The notes: generated by a model from the sequence alone, not told the origin. 64,000 nucleotides of DNA from CAZXDL01 sp964639505 (GCA_964639505.1 CAZXDL010000001.1:106847-170846); one strand, 5' to 3'. Shown: positions 35,017 to 43,342, counted from the stretch's first letter. Program-made: numbers and translations.

Positions 35017-35724
35017 CTAGAGCTTAAAATATTCCTCCAATGTGGCGATTCCTTTGGTCTTCATTTTAGTTGCCAAATATATGCCCACATAACGTAAATG
35101 CCATGGCTCATACTCATAGCCCGTTATTTTTTGCTTGCCTTCGGGATAGCGGAAAATAAAGCCGTAATTATGGACATTGTCAGTTAACCACTTGCTTTCA
35201 GGCGTTACAGCGAAACATGGCTTGACATTACAACCCGGAGAACTTGCACCTCCCAGATCAACTGCTAGGCCTGTCTGATGTTCGCTATAGCCGGGTTTGG
35301 CGCTGTAGCTGTCAATATTACTCTGTGTATCTTGGGCTAAGTAGTTTTCGTATAACTTTTGCTGAGCACCATATGATCGGTAACCGCTTTGTAGATCAAG
35401 AGTAATGCCTTGCTCTCTTGCAGCTGCTACCAAGTTATTTAAAGCGGGTGAGACTAGATATGATACTTTTTTTTCGTCATCTGTAATATTACTTCTTATT
35501 GGTACTGTCGGTATTTCCAAATTTACTGGTGCATAATCTTTTGGATTAATTGGAGTATCTTTATTAACGATTAGCCATGGACTGTCGGCTTTTTTTAGCG
35601 AAAAGCTGTGTTGACCCTTCAAATATCGACTGCTGTTTGAATTATCAGAATGCTGGTTTTGGAAAACCATATATGCAGTGAGACAGATAACGACTATTAC
35701 TATTGCAAGCAAAAGTTTTTTCAT
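35017..35724 (-). CDS. VanY-type D-alanyl-D-alanine carboxypeptidase
   Basis: The product is about 235 residues with an N-terminal anchor (MKKLLLAIVIVVICLTAYMVF). A peptidase M15B domain has LQSGYRSYGAQQKLYE, GYSEHQTGLAVDLG (Zn ligands H and D) and the third ligand in YEPWHLRYVG. It trims the terminal D-Ala of peptidoglycan stems. The frame is open further upstream to 35817, but the ATG at 35724 starts a proper signal anchor and has TACAAT 7 nt before it. It is the first gene of the leftward group, divergent from the copper operon. Confidence 0.92.
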   Translation of the reverse strand: MKKLLLAIVIVVICLTAYMVFQNQHSDNSNSSRYLKGQHSFSLKKADSPWLIVNKDTPINPKDYAPVNLEIPTVPIRSNITDDEKKVSYLVSPALNNLVAAAREQGITLDLQSGYRSYGAQQKLYENYLAQDTQSNIDSYSAKPGYSEHQTGLAVDLGGASSPGCNVKPCFAVTPESKWLTDNVHNYGFIFRYPEGKQKITGYEYEPWHLRYVGIYLATKMKTKGIATLEEYFKL

Positions 35725-35830
35725 AGTGATAATTGTAACAGCGACGGAGCATGTATTTGCCAGCCCTGTAATTTTTCTGATAGTCTGCCCAGATGTCAAA
35801 ACCATTCTCTTGACCAAATATAAATAGTGC

Positions 35831-35849
35831 TATACCCTAGGGGGGTATA
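35831..35849. promoter_or_regulatory. CsoR-type operator before the copper operon
   Basis: TATACCC-TAGGG-GGGTATA is an inverted repeat with the G/C-tract layout of CsoR operators. It lies 21 nt before the DUF4396 start. TTGACC at 35810-35815 is 17 nt from TACCCT, so the operator would cover the -10. The csoR gene follows within the same operon, implying autoregulation. Confidence 0.75.
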
Positions 35850-35869
35850 AATATGTAGATGAAGGGTAA

Positions 35870-36343
35870 ATGAATCACAGCTCATCTCTTAACCAGATGG
35901 CCGCCAGTGCTACACTACATTGTTTAACTGGCTGTGCTATCGGTGAAGTGACCGGTCTAATTATTGGTACAGCTTTGGGCTTAAGCAATGGCTTAACCAT
36001 ATTAATTGCTGTTGCACTCGCTTTCGTATTCGGCTTTGCGCTTTCTACTTTACCTCTATTAAAGGCTGGGCTTACCTTTTTTGGAGCATTATCGATCGTA
36101 GCGGCGGCGGATACACTCTCTATAGCCACAATGGAAGTAGTAGATAATGCAGTGATGGCTGCTATACCTGGCGCTATGAACGCCGGTTTAGTTAATCCGC
36201 TGTTTTGGGTAGCGCTGCCGATTAGCCTCATGGCTGCTTTCTTTGCTGCCTATCCGGTTAACCGCTATTTATTAACTAAAGGTAAAGGTCATGCACTTAT
36301 GATGCAGTATCACGAAGGTCATAACCATAAAGAACATAATTAA
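35870..36343 (+). CDS. DUF4396 membrane protein
   Basis: This 157-residue protein has four hydrophobic helices. The first helix has LHCLTGCAIGEVTGL; the Cys pair and the His-rich tail (YHEGHNHKEHN) could bind metal. DUF4396 proteins often neighbour copper genes. It heads the CsoR-controlled operon, followed 12 nt later by csoR. GAAGGG lies close to the ATG. A copper-transport role is inference from context. Confidence 0.82.
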   Translation: MNHSSSLNQMAASATLHCLTGCAIGEVTGLIIGTALGLSNGLTILIAVALAFVFGFALSTLPLLKAGLTFFGALSIVAAADTLSIATMEVVDNAVMAAIPGAMNAGLVNPLFWVALPISLMAAFFAAYPVNRYLLTKGKGHALMMQYHEGHNHKEHN

Positions 36344-36355
36344 CAAGGAGTAGTC

Positions 36356-36640
36356 ATGACTAAATACGGTTATGCGGACCATAAAGAACAGGTGCTAAAA
36401 CGGCTCAATCGTGCAGAAGGCCAAGTTAGGGGTGTAGGTCGTATGGTGGAAGAAGATCAATACTGCATAGATGTGCTAACTCAGATAAGCGCCGCCCAAG
36501 CCGCTTTAGACAAAGTAGCCCTAGAGCTGCTGCGCGACCACGCCAAACACTGCCTTGCTGACAGCAATATCGGCCCAAAAGGTAAAGTTGCAAAAGCCGA
36601 TGAGCTTGTAGGTGCAATAAGTAGAATGTTATCTAGATAA
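36356..36640 (+). CDS. csoR: Copper-sensing repressor CsoR
   Basis: This 94-residue DUF156-family four-helix protein has LKRLNRAEGQVRGVGRMVEEDQYCIDVLTQ. The Cu(I) ligand set C37, H62 and C66 (YCIDVL; DHAKHC) is complete, which separates CsoR from the Ni/Co sensor RcnR and from formaldehyde sensors. It binds DNA without Cu(I) and releases it on Cu(I) binding. The operator at 35831-35849 is its probable target. AAGGAG precedes the ATG. Confidence 0.92.
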   Translation: MTKYGYADHKEQVLKRLNRAEGQVRGVGRMVEEDQYCIDVLTQISAAQAALDKVALELLRDHAKHCLADSNIGPKGKVAKADELVGAISRMLSR

Positions 36641-36656
36641 TTAAGGAGAAATAACA

Positions 36657-37043
36657 ATGGACACAAGAAATTTACTATCAGGACTAATCGGCTTCTTTAT
36701 CGGTGGATTATTAGTGGCTATTGCAGCCACAACCTTCGATAAACCTTCTGAAACAAAATCTACTTCACGCGGTAGCGAAATGACCATGAGCGATATGACA
36801 GCTTCACTTGTAGAAAAAAGTGGCGATGACTATGATAAGGCCTTTATCGAGAGTATGATTGCTCATCATCGGTCAGCTGTAGATATGGCTAAATTGTCGC
36901 CTAGCAGAGCTAAGCACGAAGAAATTAAGCGACTTTCCAGGGATATAATAGCTGCACAGGAAAAAGAAATTGGTGAAATGCAGCAGTGGCAGCTGGATTG
37001 GGGCTATACCACCATCTCCGAAGACTCCCATAATATGCATTAG
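36657..37043 (+). CDS. DUF305 exported protein
   Basis: This 128-residue protein has an N-terminal hydrophobic anchor (LLSGLIGFFIGGLLVAIAAT). The DUF305 core is FIESMIAHHRSAVDMAKLSP and DIIAAQEKEIGEMQQWQLDWG. The MIAHHRSAVDMA and EI.EM pattern matches the ferritin-like DUF305 family, often found with copper-resistance genes. It is third in the CsoR operon, 16 nt after csoR, with AAGGAG upstream. Confidence 0.88.
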   Translation: MDTRNLLSGLIGFFIGGLLVAIAATTFDKPSETKSTSRGSEMTMSDMTASLVEKSGDDYDKAFIESMIAHHRSAVDMAKLSPSRAKHEEIKRLSRDIIAAQEKEIGEMQQWQLDWGYTTISEDSHNMH

Positions 37044-37139
37044 AGCAAAATATTTTAGATTTATACTGTAAATTAACTCGGTATTAAGGTCCAGCCTGTT
37101 TCGCTGTGATATGCCAAGCATAAGTACCCTACTTTTCGT

Positions 37140-38417
37140 TCACGATGCAGTTGAAGCTTGAATTATTCCGTTTCTTATAGCCAGGCTAGATTTTATTCCC
37201 GAAGAAAAGGCTGTTTTTTCAGTTTCTGTCCCACGGCTAAGTACGAATCTTGAATATTCTATCAGTGGACTTTTGAGCTTAATAGGGATCCCGTAATGAT
37301 CTAGAAGCGATTTAGTTACTCCGTAATGTCGTTCAAGTTTGTCTCGCAGTTTATTAGTTAAATGTATCTCTGCATGATTATCTTCTATAAAACTCTGAAG
37401 TAATTTACATAGCTCTTTTTCGTTGATATATTTTTCCTTGCAATTTGGATCAACACGTCTGGTGCAGTTGTAATACACATGGCGATTAAATTCACCGCTC
37501 TTAAGCTTCTTAAACTTTTCTTGAGCTGTAATATCAGCTCCACATTGGCCACATATTAGTAAGCCTCTGAATGCAAATTGCTTTGAGCCCCAGATGCCTT
37601 TATTGATACCTCGAGTTTGTTGAACTTGCTCGAACAATTCTTTGGAAATCAGTGGTTTGTGAGCGCCTTTATACCACTTAGCATTAGAGCCTTCGGGATA
37701 CTGAAATTCGCCATAGTAAAAGGGGTTTATTAGCATTGCCAGGATTTGACTCAGTGCGATAGGATAATCCGAGCGACTCCTAAAGTCTATTCCATCGAGC
37801 CAATCCTTTAGTCGCCGCCCGCTCCAGCCTTTGCTAGCCTTATAGAACATTTCTGCCACTATTTCTGCTCTATCAGGGTCGGGAATAATATCTTTGACGC
37901 CACCAAAGGCACGATTGATATAACCGAGCGGAGCAACCCCCGGACGCCAGCCCATCTCACACTTGGCTTTTATGCCTCTCTTTACATTTATGCTTTTATT
38001 ATCGTTTTCAAGCTTCGCTTGAGAGCAGAGAATCATTAGTAGAAACTTTTCATTTGGGCTATTGGTAAAGGTTTGTAAGTAGGTACGGATATGCAGCAAC
38101 TTCTTTTGATCCATTAGATCAACGATTGAGCCGAGGTCACCGGCATTGCGGCTCAAGCGATCAGGAGCCCAAGTTAATACGGCGTTGTATTCTCCAGAAC
38201 GAAGCTCTGAGAGCATTTCGTTATATACTGCTCGTTTACCTGAATCTTTAGCTGAATGACTCTCTTGTTTGGTAGCGACAACATTTAAGCCTTCCTTTTC
38301 GGCCATTGATCGCATTTCAGATAGCTGCGAATCGATTGACATGGCTTGGCGCTCATCTGACTCGCTGGACTTACGCGCGTATAGACAGTACTTGAGTTCT
38401 GGTGCTTTCGTATCCAT
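37140..38417 (-). CDS. Large serine recombinase
   Basis: The product is about 425 residues. A resolvase domain has YARKSSESDERQAMSIDSQ (catalytic Ser in ARKSS) and WAPDRLSRNAGDLGSIVDLM. A recombinase domain follows (about 170-270). A zinc ribbon is visible as LLICGQCGADI...YYNCTRRVDPNCKEKY, then a helical region. It resembles phage or element integrases and probably integrated this region. The preferred ATG is 38417; a TTG at 38435 is also in frame. No clear attachment core was found next to it. Confidence 0.93.
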   Translation of the reverse strand: MDTKAPELKYCLYARKSSESDERQAMSIDSQLSEMRSMAEKEGLNVVATKQESHSAKDSGKRAVYNEMLSELRSGEYNAVLTWAPDRLSRNAGDLGSIVDLMDQKKLLHIRTYLQTFTNSPNEKFLLMILCSQAKLENDNKSINVKRGIKAKCEMGWRPGVAPLGYINRAFGGVKDIIPDPDRAEIVAEMFYKASKGWSGRRLKDWLDGIDFRSRSDYPIALSQILAMLINPFYYGEFQYPEGSNAKWYKGAHKPLISKELFEQVQQTRGINKGIWGSKQFAFRGLLICGQCGADITAQEKFKKLKSGEFNRHVYYNCTRRVDPNCKEKYINEKELCKLLQSFIEDNHAEIHLTNKLRDKLERHYGVTKSLLDHYGIPIKLKSPLIEYSRFVLSRGTETEKTAFSSGIKSSLAIRNGIIQASTAS

Positions 38418-38468
38418 AACCTCAAGGTACCGCAATGGTTTTGGAAGTCTAGGCTTAAATTAAAAGAA

Positions 38469-38490
38469 AGCCGAGCCCTGAGGCTCGGCT
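38469..38490 (-). terminator. Rho-independent terminator of the FxLYD gene
   Basis: AGCCGAGCC-CTGA-GGCTCGGCT is a 9-bp stem. On the minus strand it is followed by TTCTTTTAATT. It separates the FxLYD gene from the recombinase gene. Confidence 0.85.
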
Positions 38491-38517
38491 AAACATTAGC
38501 TCTTTGTTTGCTTTGTA

Positions 38518-38964
38518 TTATAGCAATGTGTCGACTTGTACTTTCATGTCTTTGTATCCAGCTACGCTGTCCAGCGTTACAAGTGTGAAGGTTTTGGTGT
38601 CGCCTGGTGCTATTTCATTAACTGCACCCGTGGCAGTGCCTAGAATTTTACCGCCAGCGTCATAGAATGTCGCTTTGATGGTGGCAGAATGGACTCTTGT
38701 GTCGTTATTGGTAGCTTCACCAACTACTTGCTTCAGCCCACTTACTTCTGAGTAGACAGAGTTTTTTATAGTTATTTTTTCGGCTTTTGGCTCTGCAGTT
38801 GTACTAGCCTGTGTAGCCGTTTTATCACTATTACTATTTGATACTGTTTCGGTATTTGAGCTACTTCCAGCTGCGCTGGCAATGATGCCGAAGCCAACCA
38901 GTGCCAGAATTACAGTTAATACTTTGTGTCTCCCGAACCAACTTCCGCTTTTATCTTTACTCAT
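38518..38964 (-). CDS. FxLYD-domain membrane-anchored protein
   Basis: This 148-residue protein has a short basic N-terminus, a membrane anchor at about residues 15-32 (VLTVILALVGFGIIASAAG) and a Ser/Thr/Asn-rich linker (about 33-60). A beta-sandwich FxLYD-like domain follows (GLKQVVGEATNNDTRVHSATIKATFYDAGGKILG, then APGDTKTFTL). Its role in an otherwise phage-derived module is unclear. AGGAGG stands 9 nt before the ATG. The leader contains a large structured RNA that can occlude this site. Confidence 0.8.
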   Translation of the reverse strand: MSKDKSGSWFGRHKVLTVILALVGFGIIASAAGSSSNTETVSNSNSDKTATQASTTAEPKAEKITIKNSVYSEVSGLKQVVGEATNNDTRVHSATIKATFYDAGGKILGTATGAVNEIAPGDTKTFTLVTLDSVAGYKDMKVQVDTLL

Positions 38965-38967
38965 TTT

Positions 38968-39142
38968 GACAGCCCTCCTTTAGGCTTAGTTATTATTAGA
39001 GGCTGTCCTATAAAAAGGACAGCCACGCTAGACTGTCTAGGCCTCGAATAAGCGATTAAGCCTACTCTTTTCACGTAGCTGCCCATTGTTATGGCTTAAC
39101 CACGCAATAAAGCGTGCATCTCACTTATTCGAAACCTAGACA
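38968..39142 (-). promoter_or_regulatory. Structured leader RNA, riboswitch-like candidate
   Basis: Read on the minus strand, a long stem closes the domain: TGTCTAGG/CCTAGACA (39142-39135 with 39041-39034). A 3x3 internal loop and CGAATAAG/CTTATTCG follow. Inside are hairpin CACGC-N6-GCGTG (39116-39101) and helix TTAAGCC/GGCTTAA (39099-39093 with 39062-39056), giving a three-way junction. Downstream, AGGACAGCC (39009-39001) can pair either with GGCTGTCCT (39024-39016, 9 bp) or with GGCTGTC (38974-38968, 7 bp) beside the AGGAGG of the FxLYD gene. Such mutually exclusive pairing is typical of translational riboswitches. I recognise no known class. Confidence 0.6.
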
Positions 39143-39196
39143 AGAATCATTGTACCGCTAACAGATGGTCAAACCTAACCAGATTGATTTGCAATA

Positions 39197-40699
39197 CTAT
39201 TGTTCGTCCTTATATCGAATTCCATAAAACTCTTGGGTTTCTCCACCCCATAGTCCGAAGCCGAATATCATGGTCCAGATTACGTTAGCTTGGGTGTAAT
39301 TTAGCCCCATAGATATCGCATCGGCTAGATCGTCATGCTTTTCAACACCGAAACCCACTAACTGCTGGATTATCTCGGCAGTTTTTCGATCTTTCGGAAA
39401 GAAAACTTTGCTTTGTTCAAATACGGCACTGGCTAATTGTAGTCTGGCTCGCTTATCGCTATGTATTTTTATACCTTTGGCTTTTACATCGCGCTCTTGC
39501 AGCTGCTCAACAACCGCAGCTTGATACTGAACTTGCTCTACAAGCACTCTTGGATCGCAGTGCTGATAAGATTTTAAGTGCAGATATATTGAAACAATGG
39601 TTTCAAGAGTCTCTAGGTGAGATATTCGCTTATTTACATATCGTTGGTCAATGAAGTATCTCCGATTTTCTGGCTTATAGCCAAACACGTGGATTATTAC
39701 GATGGCTGTGCAGTCGGCTGTGGCTTTTTGTGAGATTGCTAAATCTACTGAAATAAAGGAGTTAATGTACTCATTTTCTGGCGTTTTATTGGGCAATTGG
39801 TCGTAAAACCTGATCCAAGCGCTATCGATGACCTGATCATCGTCGGGAATGATCCTGAGCATATACTCACGCTCCCACGCTATTCGGTTACCAATTGAGC
39901 GTTTTAGGGTGCTTATAGCCCGCGAATCAGGGTATTTGCCGGGCCAGAGACTAATATCGTCCTCAAGGATAGGGAATTGGTGAAAAACACCGTCAATTAC
40001 GTTTTCATCAATTCGGTCTTTTAGGCGCATGAGCAAGGAATCTTCGTGCAGTAAATTGCCTATAGCAATACGCTTGGTATGCGTGTCACCAGCCGGAATT
40101 ATTTCACTGGTGTACCAATCAAAGGTTTTGTTTCGACCTTCACGGTTTTTAACACTAGCCATGTCTTCTACATCATCGGCAATTATTAGGTCAGGTCTGT
40201 GTGCACCGTGGCGGATGCCACGCACACTCTGCTCAGTAGATATTGCTGTGATCCGAGCGTTATATTTAGGAATAAACAGGGACGTCGAGCCCCATTCTTC
40301 GCGTTGCTCCATAAATGGACCCATGTCGCCAGCTAGTAGCTCGTTGCTTTCAAGTTCGCGCCTAATATTTGTTAGGTGCACTCGAGCCTGATACTGCGTT
40401 TGGCTGGCAATTAGAACGAACTTCTTCTGCTGTCTACCTACTACTGCCCAAATAGGGTAGGACATTGTCATTATGGTGGTTTTAGCTGAGCCGCGGAAAG
40501 CTACAACTACGGCTAGTGACAGGTTATCGTCTTCGGTTATTGCAAACAATTGTCTGTGCAGGTCAGATGATTCATGAGTTATATAGTTAGGGAAATAGGT
40601 CGAAAAGAACCACTGGTGACTTTTACCTGTAATTTCCGCTCTGACTTTACGGTCATTAAATATTTTTTGCTGGAGACTCTTCTTCTGGCTTTTGTTCAT
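39197..40699 (-). CDS. terL: Phage terminase large subunit
   Basis: This 500-residue protein has an ATPase with a terminase-type Walker A (VVAFRGSAKTTIMTM), Walker B LIIADDVEDM and coupling region IAIGNLLHEDS. The RNase H-like nuclease domain has FISVDLAISQKATADCTAIV, HVLVEQVQYQ-like VLVEQVQYQAAVV, and DDLADAISMGL for the late acidic ligands. All key residues look intact. It packages DNA into proheads, yet no portal, protease or capsid gene is in the window. Its start overlaps the end of the upstream gene by 44 nt. Confidence 0.9.
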   Translation of the reverse strand: MNKSQKKSLQQKIFNDRKVRAEITGKSHQWFFSTYFPNYITHESSDLHRQLFAITEDDNLSLAVVVAFRGSAKTTIMTMSYPIWAVVGRQQKKFVLIASQTQYQARVHLTNIRRELESNELLAGDMGPFMEQREEWGSTSLFIPKYNARITAISTEQSVRGIRHGAHRPDLIIADDVEDMASVKNREGRNKTFDWYTSEIIPAGDTHTKRIAIGNLLHEDSLLMRLKDRIDENVIDGVFHQFPILEDDISLWPGKYPDSRAISTLKRSIGNRIAWEREYMLRIIPDDDQVIDSAWIRFYDQLPNKTPENEYINSFISVDLAISQKATADCTAIVIIHVFGYKPENRRYFIDQRYVNKRISHLETLETIVSIYLHLKSYQHCDPRVLVEQVQYQAAVVEQLQERDVKAKGIKIHSDKRARLQLASAVFEQSKVFFPKDRKTAEIIQQLVGFGVEKHDDLADAISMGLNYTQANVIWTMIFGFGLWGGETQEFYGIRYKDEQ

Positions 40700-41090
40700 C
40701 AGATTTTCCCATTAGTCCGGTTAATGTTAGTGCTCGTGAGACAGTTTCGATCTGTTCAGGCGTAAGTTCGTCCTGATTCAGACCAATGCTAGCCTCAACC
40801 TCGACTCTAGTGCGGTAATTACGGTGGTGATGCTTTAGCCAAAACATAATTGCCGTCATGTTCTGGCTTTTTATCGCATTTATTAGCTGTGACTCTGCTA
40901 GGTCATTAACCATAGATGAACTTTGTTCTATTGCCTCATCACAGGCTTCAGCAAAGATCTGATCGTCCTTGCGCCACCTGTAGTATGTTGATCTGGGTAA
41001 ACCGATCTGTTTGCAAGCTGCTTCAACGATTGGCGTTTTAGCTAGTTTATCTAGCAGATTATTTTTATCTGCACTCTGATTACGGCTCAT
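40656..41090 (-). CDS. Probable terminase small subunit (helix-turn-helix)
   Basis: The product is about 144 residues. The N-terminal HTH reads PIVEAACKQIGLPRSTYYRWRKDDQIF. A helical part follows (SQLINAIKSQNMTAIMFWLKHHH), the layout of phage small terminases or homeodomain-like packaging proteins. ATG at 41090 forms an ATGA overlap with the methyltransferase stop and is preferred over the longer frame starting at 41225. Position directly before terL supports the call. Confidence 0.78.
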   Translation of the reverse strand: MSRNQSADKNNLLDKLAKTPIVEAACKQIGLPRSTYYRWRKDDQIFAEACDEAIEQSSSMVNDLAESQLINAIKSQNMTAIMFWLKHHHRNYRTRVEVEASIGLNQDELTPEQIETVSRALTLTGLMGKSDEQKPEEESPAKNI

Positions 41091-42406
41091 AGCTTGACTC
41101 GCTTTTGACCAGTTAGCTTTTCCCAGCGCTTGAGGGCAACCTCGGCATAAACAGGTGACTTTTCCATGATATAGCAGCGACGTTTTAGCTTTGTAGACGC
41201 AATCAGCGTACTGCCACTGCCGCAAAACGGCTCGACAACTAAGTCATCTCGTTTAGTTAGTACTTTGATGTAGGGAACTAGGATTTCAATCGGTTTAGTA
41301 CCAAATATGACACCCTGGCCAGAGTGCTTTTCGTCACTGGCCATAAAGTCGATGAAATCTGTCGGTTGGTACTTCTTACCGCGTTCGTAACCCTCCCATT
41401 GAGGCTTACCGCCAATGGCATATAGAGCCGTCTCGTACTCTTCTTGCAGACCATCTGACTCTTCTTCATGGTTATACTCAACCGTGCCACCAGCTCCGAC
41501 CATGGCAATATCGTGTTTAGAGAAAAATTTGTACTTGGCTGCAAAGCCTTGATGACGGTTTGGCAGGTGCCAAACGATCATGTTTTTGATCTTCCAGTAC
41601 TTTTCCATCTCAGCCCAAATTGTTCTGAGATTCTTCCAGTTTTCGTAAACAATGATGCTAAAGTCTGATTTGGCGTGAGTTGAAACGTTATTCATCCAAA
41701 GCTCAGTGAAGTTATCTGGCAATACGTCGGTTTCAAGGTAGCGGCGGTTGCGCTTAGCTCCAAAGCCTTCAGTTGGTTTACCGTGCCGTCTGGCGTGCAG
41801 GTAGTCCAGGATGTAGGGCGGGTCAGTCATGCACATATCTGCTTGCTGGCCATCCATAAGCTTCGCAAAATCATCGGCAACAGTTGAGTCACCGCACATC
41901 AGCCGGCTATCACCAAGCTGGTAGACATCGCCTTTCTGAACAGCAATCTCCTTTATGTCCAGCTTCTTGAGCTCTTTTTCCAGATCAAATTGTTCAGGAT
42001 CATCGACTGTCATATCGAAGATCTCGTCTAGCTCTTCACTACCAAAGCCGACTGTTTCAAGCAATGATTCATCAAAATTAGCTAACAGCTCATAGTCCCA
42101 ATCCCCAAGATTACGATTGAGCCGAAGATTAAGCTCGCGCTCTTTTTCAATATCTGGAATATTGACGTAAACAACCGGCACCTCTTTATATCCAAGATCT
42201 TTGGCGACTTTGAGCCTGAAATGACCGCCAATCACGATATTCTTACGCTCCAACGCGCCATTTACAATTATTGGATCGACCATGCCGAAGTTTTTGATGC
42301 TTTGGCTCAGCTGCTCTATGGCAGATTCGCTCCATTTGCGTGGGTTGTAAGTGGCTGGCTTTAGGGCAGCTATGCCAACTTGTTGGATGTTTAGATCGTT
42401 ATTCAT
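41087..42406 (-). CDS. ParB-like domain fused to DNA methyltransferase
   Basis: The product is about 439 residues. An N-terminal ParB/Srx-type domain (about 8-95) has PRKWSESAIEQLSQSIKNFGMVDPIIVN and GGHFRLKVAKDLG. The C-terminal beta-class N4/N6 methyltransferase has catalytic TDPPYILDY and SAM motif VVEPFCGSGSTLIAS. This fusion is common in phages just before the terminase genes. ATG at 42406 is chosen because AAGGAG lies 6 nt upstream. It probably modifies phage or host DNA; no partner restriction gene is seen. Confidence 0.9.
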   Translation of the reverse strand: MNNDLNIQQVGIAALKPATYNPRKWSESAIEQLSQSIKNFGMVDPIIVNGALERKNIVIGGHFRLKVAKDLGYKEVPVVYVNIPDIEKERELNLRLNRNLGDWDYELLANFDESLLETVGFGSEELDEIFDMTVDDPEQFDLEKELKKLDIKEIAVQKGDVYQLGDSRLMCGDSTVADDFAKLMDGQQADMCMTDPPYILDYLHARRHGKPTEGFGAKRNRRYLETDVLPDNFTELWMNNVSTHAKSDFSIIVYENWKNLRTIWAEMEKYWKIKNMIVWHLPNRHQGFAAKYKFFSKHDIAMVGAGGTVEYNHEEESDGLQEEYETALYAIGGKPQWEGYERGKKYQPTDFIDFMASDEKHSGQGVIFGTKPIEILVPYIKVLTKRDDLVVEPFCGSGSTLIASTKLKRRCYIMEKSPVYAEVALKRWEKLTGQKRVKL

Positions 42407-42511
42407 GCGATGCTCCTTAAGGTTATGCGCCCAGATTAACCTGTCGGATAGCAATAAAAAACGGAAGCCAATTGACCTTATTTAGGCTCTGTTTATGCCA
42501 AATTTAATCTG

Positions 42512-43141
42512 TTAATCAATTTTTTGGATGTCTATTAGCAAGTAGCCTTTGCTAACTTTTTTTCGATCAATAATGATATTTAAATGATTCTCTTTGAAGG
42601 CATTCCTTAAGTTGCGCCGAATGTGGCTAATCTCGTGGATGTGATCTTTGCCAAAGGTGGCGAGAAGGATTTCGTCCGAGACGAAATGGTCTTCAGCATC
42701 CAGAAGCATCTTCAGAAACAGCCCATGCTGCGTCTCCAGCGAAAAAGCTCTTAGTGTTTTTCCTTTAAATTTGATGCTATGACCTTGGATGAAGTACAGG
42801 CTAAACTGCTTTTTGATCTGCTTTTGTTTTGGCTCAACATGACCTGTAACTTGGACATCTGAGCCGCCGATTAACTTGGCTGCTGGCTGCTTTTCGTCAG
42901 CTTGCAGTGTAGGCAAGAACAGAGTAGCCGAAGGAAAGTCGAATTTTGGCATGCTTTTCGAAATCGATAACAGTAGTTTCTGATGATTTTTAGCTATGTC
43001 GTCTGCTACCTGACTAATCGATTTAATATTACCCAAAGCCTGACTGTCTACAACCAAAGAAATACTACGCTGAAAGTTGCGGAGTACCTGATCGAACGAT
43101 TCAGGTTCTGGCGCAGCTGGTGCGGTTTTTTTAGTACCCAT
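42512..43141 (-). CDS. Hypothetical protein with C-terminal winged-helix-like domain
   Basis: The product is about 209 residues. The N-terminal half is helical with no known motif. The C-terminal 90 residues (FSLETQHGLFLKMLLDAEDHFVSDEILLATFG, then SHIRRNLRNAFKEN and KKVSKGYLLI) resemble the winged helix of OmpR/PhoB-type regulators. It lies upstream of the ParB-methyltransferase/terminase genes and could regulate them. TACAAT lies 6 nt before the ATG at 43141. The frame is open to 43168 but that start is less likely. Confidence 0.65.
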   Translation of the reverse strand: MGTKKTAPAAPEPESFDQVLRNFQRSISLVVDSQALGNIKSISQVADDIAKNHQKLLLSISKSMPKFDFPSATLFLPTLQADEKQPAAKLIGGSDVQVTGHVEPKQKQIKKQFSLYFIQGHSIKFKGKTLRAFSLETQHGLFLKMLLDAEDHFVSDEILLATFGKDHIHEISHIRRNLRNAFKENHLNIIIDRKKVSKGYLLIDIQKID

Positions 43142-43256
43142 GCATATATTGTAGCTGAAATCGGTCAACTACAGATTAGATAGACTGTCCACACGCTATA
43201 TGCAGGTATTTCGCTTATGTTTATACTGCATATTTAGTGTTGCTAACGTTTAAACG

Positions 43257-43265
43257 TGGTATAAT
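43257..43265 (+). promoter_or_regulatory. Extended -10 promoter of the CBASS-like pair
   Basis: TGGTATAAT is an extended -10 element; TTGCTA at 43240-43245 is only 14 nt away and may not serve as -35. The 5' leader of about 70 nt carries a small hairpin TGCGC-GAAAGG-GCGCA and a good ribosome site (GAGGGG) before the ATG at 43343. Confidence 0.55.
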
Positions 43266-43342
43266 ACACGTACAGTTAGAATAAATAAACAGGCAACATT
43301 AAGCTGCGCGAAAGGGCGCAAAGAAAGTCAACGAGGGGAAAG

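Noticed and set aside
37060..43240. TTTATACTG near 37070 and near 43219 as attachment cores for the serine recombinase
   Set aside because: Nine AT-rich shared bases between two 100-bp regions are expected fairly often by chance, and the surroundings do not match.
43280..43342. Possible c-di-GMP-I (GEMM) riboswitch before the CBASS-like pair, from GGCAACATT and GGGCGCAAAG
   Set aside because: Only the short GCGCAAAG stretch resembles the consensus; the second helix with its tetraloop receptor is absent. A simple TGCGC/GCGCA hairpin explains it better.
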